Assembly: GCA_964639275.1 (NCBI GenBank)
Contig: CAZXCQ010000128.1
Location: forward strand, 1 to 17,246
DNA from: CAZXCQ01 sp964639275
GTDB taxonomy: Bacteria; Desulfobacterota; DSM-4660; Desulfatiglandales; Desulfatiglandaceae
Direction: 5' to 3'
Length of the DNA: 17,246 nucleotides
The translations under genes and the position numbers were made by a program. Below, piece after piece: positions 15,984 through 17,246 of the stretch (position 1 is its first letter; each line of letters opens with the position of its first letter). The notes beneath the pieces are model-generated. The model searched no databases and had not been told where the DNA came from. It worked only from the letters and a program-made list of their open reading frames with translations.

Positions 15984-16652
15984 TTACGCTCTCTGGTCTT
16001 CGCGGATGATCTTTCTGGGACCGCTTCCCTGTTTCTGGGACCAATCCTTTGGCGGATAGATCTTTTCGAGCCTTTCCAGGGCCTGAAATTTGGAGAGACG
16101 GTCAATAATCATCTGCCACGCACACGCTATGTCGGGGTTGATTTCGCATCGCCCGTCCATCGAGCCTCCGCAAGGCCCGTTCAGGATCTGTTTGGAGCAG
16201 CGTGCCAGCGGACATATCCCCCCGAAATCGTAAAGCATGCAATCACCGCAACCGAGGCAGTTTTCAACCCAATATCCCTGGTCTCTGGTTTCCCCGAGAA
16301 ACTGGGTATTCAGTGCAGGGATGACCGGGAGTTCCTGATACATATCTGCCACGGCCTGGACCCCCGCCCCGCATCCCAATGAGAGGACCGCATCGTACTG
16401 ATCGATCACTTCATCCAATTGTAAGATAAAGTCATTGACGCACTGTCGATCTAGGGTCATTTCACGGATAACAAGATCCGTCTGGTCCATCTTGGCCGCC
16501 ATTCGGAGCGCAGAGGCGAGCATGGCGGTCTCCTTTTCCCCGCCGGCAGCGCATTCAGCGACACACGAACCACAGCCCAGCACAAGGATCGTCTTGTAGG
16601 CCGCAATCATGTCTCTGATTTCCTGTAAAGGCTTTTGTTCAGCCGTGATCAT
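15984..16652 (-). CDS. metV: MetV, Fe-S/zinc partner of methylenetetrahydrofolate reductase
   Basis: MetV-type proteins (methylenetetrahydrofolate reductase C-terminal family) form a complex with MetF and relay electrons to it. From the ATG at 16652 there are 222 residues, the family size. The N-terminal part has LGCGSCVAEC (Cys27, 30, 34). The C-terminal part carries the hallmark CLGCGDC (132, 135, 138), GGICPLARC (147, 152) and NGPCGGSMDGRCE (161, 169), ending with CAW (177). AAGGAG nine bases upstream supports this start; the longer frame beginning at 16898 merely shadows mvhD. It overlaps mvhD by 14 bases and precedes metF by five, so the three are surely co-translated. No membrane segment or signal peptide is seen, so a cytoplasmic protein is expected. 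Confidence 0.93.
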   Translation of the reverse strand: MITAEQKPLQEIRDMIAAYKTILVLGCGSCVAECAAGGEKETAMLASALRMAAKMDQTDLVIREMTLDRQCVNDFILQLDEVIDQYDAVLSLGCGAGVQAVADMYQELPVIPALNTQFLGETRDQGYWVENCLGCGDCMLYDFGGICPLARCSKQILNGPCGGSMDGRCEINPDIACAWQMIIDRLSKFQALERLEKIYPPKDWSQKQGSGPRKIIREDQRA

Positions 16653-17142
16653 GGGTGTTTTCTCCTTGCGGTATGCCCTCTCGGACCATGCTGAGAGGCG
16701 ATCGATTCTTTTTCTCAAACACCGGTGATATCCCCAGCAGGGCTGTTTTATCCAGGATCTCAGCGGTGAGCGCGGCGAGCCCCTTGGGGCCTTCATTCGT
16801 CCCAATGATGATTCCGACTCGTTCCATTTCGAGCCCGATATCGGAAAGGATCTGTCTGGTCCTTTCAACGCGTTTCTCTGCCCTGGCATTTCCTTCAAAA
16901 TAGCGGCATCGATCCCCGGGACAGGTGATCACGTAAGCGGCGTCGGCAAGTTCCTCCAATGCCCTCAAGAGATGAAGAGGCTCGAGCCTCCCGCTGCACG
17001 GAAGGGGGAAGAGTCGAAGCCGGGGCCCGTATTTTTCTTCCAGAAGTCGCCTGTCCCTCGCGTCGCTGTCCGGGACGTTCTGGCAATAAAAAAGCGCAAG
17101 GGTGGGCTCTTTTTTACTCTTGGTGTTTGGATATGATCCCAT
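16639..17142 (-). CDS. mvhD: MvhD/FlpD-family iron-sulfur electron-transfer subunit, variant
   Basis: Proteins of this family (hydrogenase delta subunit, FlpD/MvhD) carry a [2Fe-2S] cluster and pass electrons between heterodisulfide-reductase-like HdrA and partner enzymes. This one has 167 residues. Family signatures are PCSGRLEP (Cys49), CPGDRCRYFEGN (Cys74, 79) followed by AEKRVERTRQIL, and a late NEGPKG in place of the common SEGEK. The N-terminal FYCQNVPDSD has a single cysteine (Cys20) where classical MvhD reads CNWC. One cluster ligand may therefore differ, or this is a distinct subfamily. The ATG at 17142 has AGGA only four bases away, a weak arrangement. The gene overlaps metV by 14 bases, so a role in feeding electrons to MetFV is likely. 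No hdrA is in the window; it could lie further upstream. Family confident, partner inferred. Confidence 0.85.
   Translation of the reverse strand: MGSYPNTKSKKEPTLALFYCQNVPDSDARDRRLLEEKYGPRLRLFPLPCSGRLEPLHLLRALEELADAAYVITCPGDRCRYFEGNARAEKRVERTRQILSDIGLEMERVGIIIGTNEGPKGLAALTAEILDKTALLGISPVFEKKNRSPLSMVREGIPQGENTHDHG
16662..16667 (-). promoter_or_regulatory. Ribosome binding site of metV
   Basis: The complement reads AAGGAG, nine bases before the ATG at 16652 and inside the end of the mvhD-like gene. It fixes the metV start against a frame 82 codons longer. Confidence 0.75.
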
Positions 17143-17190
17143 CTCGTCCTACTATCTCAGCAGGTATCCCCATTTGATAAACCACAATGG

Positions 17191-17230
17191 CAACCGTTCA
17201 CGGGTTCAAAGGTTCAGGGGTTCAAGGTTG
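17191..17230. repeat. GGTTCA heptad repeat upstream of mvhD
   Basis: Starting CAACCGTTCACGGGTTCA, it continues through about three further degenerate GGTTCA units. It matches the reverse complement of 6103-6141 with one internal substitution, one single-base gap and a differing first base over about 39 bases. It sits in the non-coding stretch before mvhD (17143-17246), which is cut by the window edge, so a second arm could lie outside. Confidence 0.75.
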
Positions 17231-17246
17231 CATTTTTGTGGACAGA

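Noticed and set aside
16653..16898. 82-codon N-terminal extension of metV
   Set aside because: It lies in another frame inside mvhD, is unlike MetV family N-termini, and a strong ribosome binding site sits directly before the ATG at 16652.

Overview
The window is one continuous block of minus-strand genes. The likely source is a strictly anaerobic bacterium, most probably a Desulfobacterota (deltaproteobacterial) sulfate reducer or syntroph. The evidence is a MvhD/FlpD-MetV-MetF set typical of Wood-Ljungdahl organisms, a split ferredoxin-type glutamate synthase rich in Fe-S cysteines, a GlnB/GlnD pair of proteobacterial type, and intergenic repeats of GGTTCA heptads and CATTCCGG palindromes. 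The lineage is an inference from gene content; no rRNA or other phylogenetic marker is present.

Reading in the direction of transcription (from the right edge leftward): a 104-base non-coding stretch with a heptad repeat (17143-17246); mvhD-like (17142-16639); metV (16652-15984); metF (15978-15064); a diverged glutamate-synthase FMN-domain paralogue (15050-13653); the apparently intact glutamate-synthase FMN/ferredoxin subunit (13660-12155); a 312-base gap filled by nested palindromic repeats (12154-11843); a second glutamate-synthase subunit that joins the glutaminase and GXGXG domains (11842-9206); glnB (9181-8843); and glnD (8853-6241). The first five genes overlap or nearly abut, as do the last three, so one transcript or two adjoining transcripts are likely. 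After a 430-base non-coding region built around a long inverted repeat come hisH (5810-5172), hisF (5182-4403), carA (about 4416-3271) and carB (3224 to beyond base 1). The first three of these overlap each other.

The region centres on glutamine, nitrogen and one-carbon metabolism. MvhD/MetV/MetF would reduce methylene-tetrahydrofolate. The two glutamate-synthase subunits would make glutamate from glutamine and 2-oxoglutarate, probably with ferredoxin-type electrons because no NADPH-binding GltD is seen. GlnB senses 2-oxoglutarate and ATP/ADP and is modified by GlnD. HisH/HisF and CarA/CarB use glutamine nitrogen for histidine/AICAR and for carbamoyl phosphate.

The most unusual item is the glutamate-synthase-like flavoprotein at 13653-15050. 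It keeps its Fe-S cysteines but has lost the active-site signature sequences of its neighbour, and it sits directly after metF. It could be an electron-transfer partner for the MetFV reductase rather than a glutamate synthase. Several starts given here differ from the longest open frame, because the longest frames begin inside neighbouring genes or inside a repeat. No tRNA, rRNA, CRISPR array, transposase or phage gene was seen, and the plus strand appears to carry no genes.
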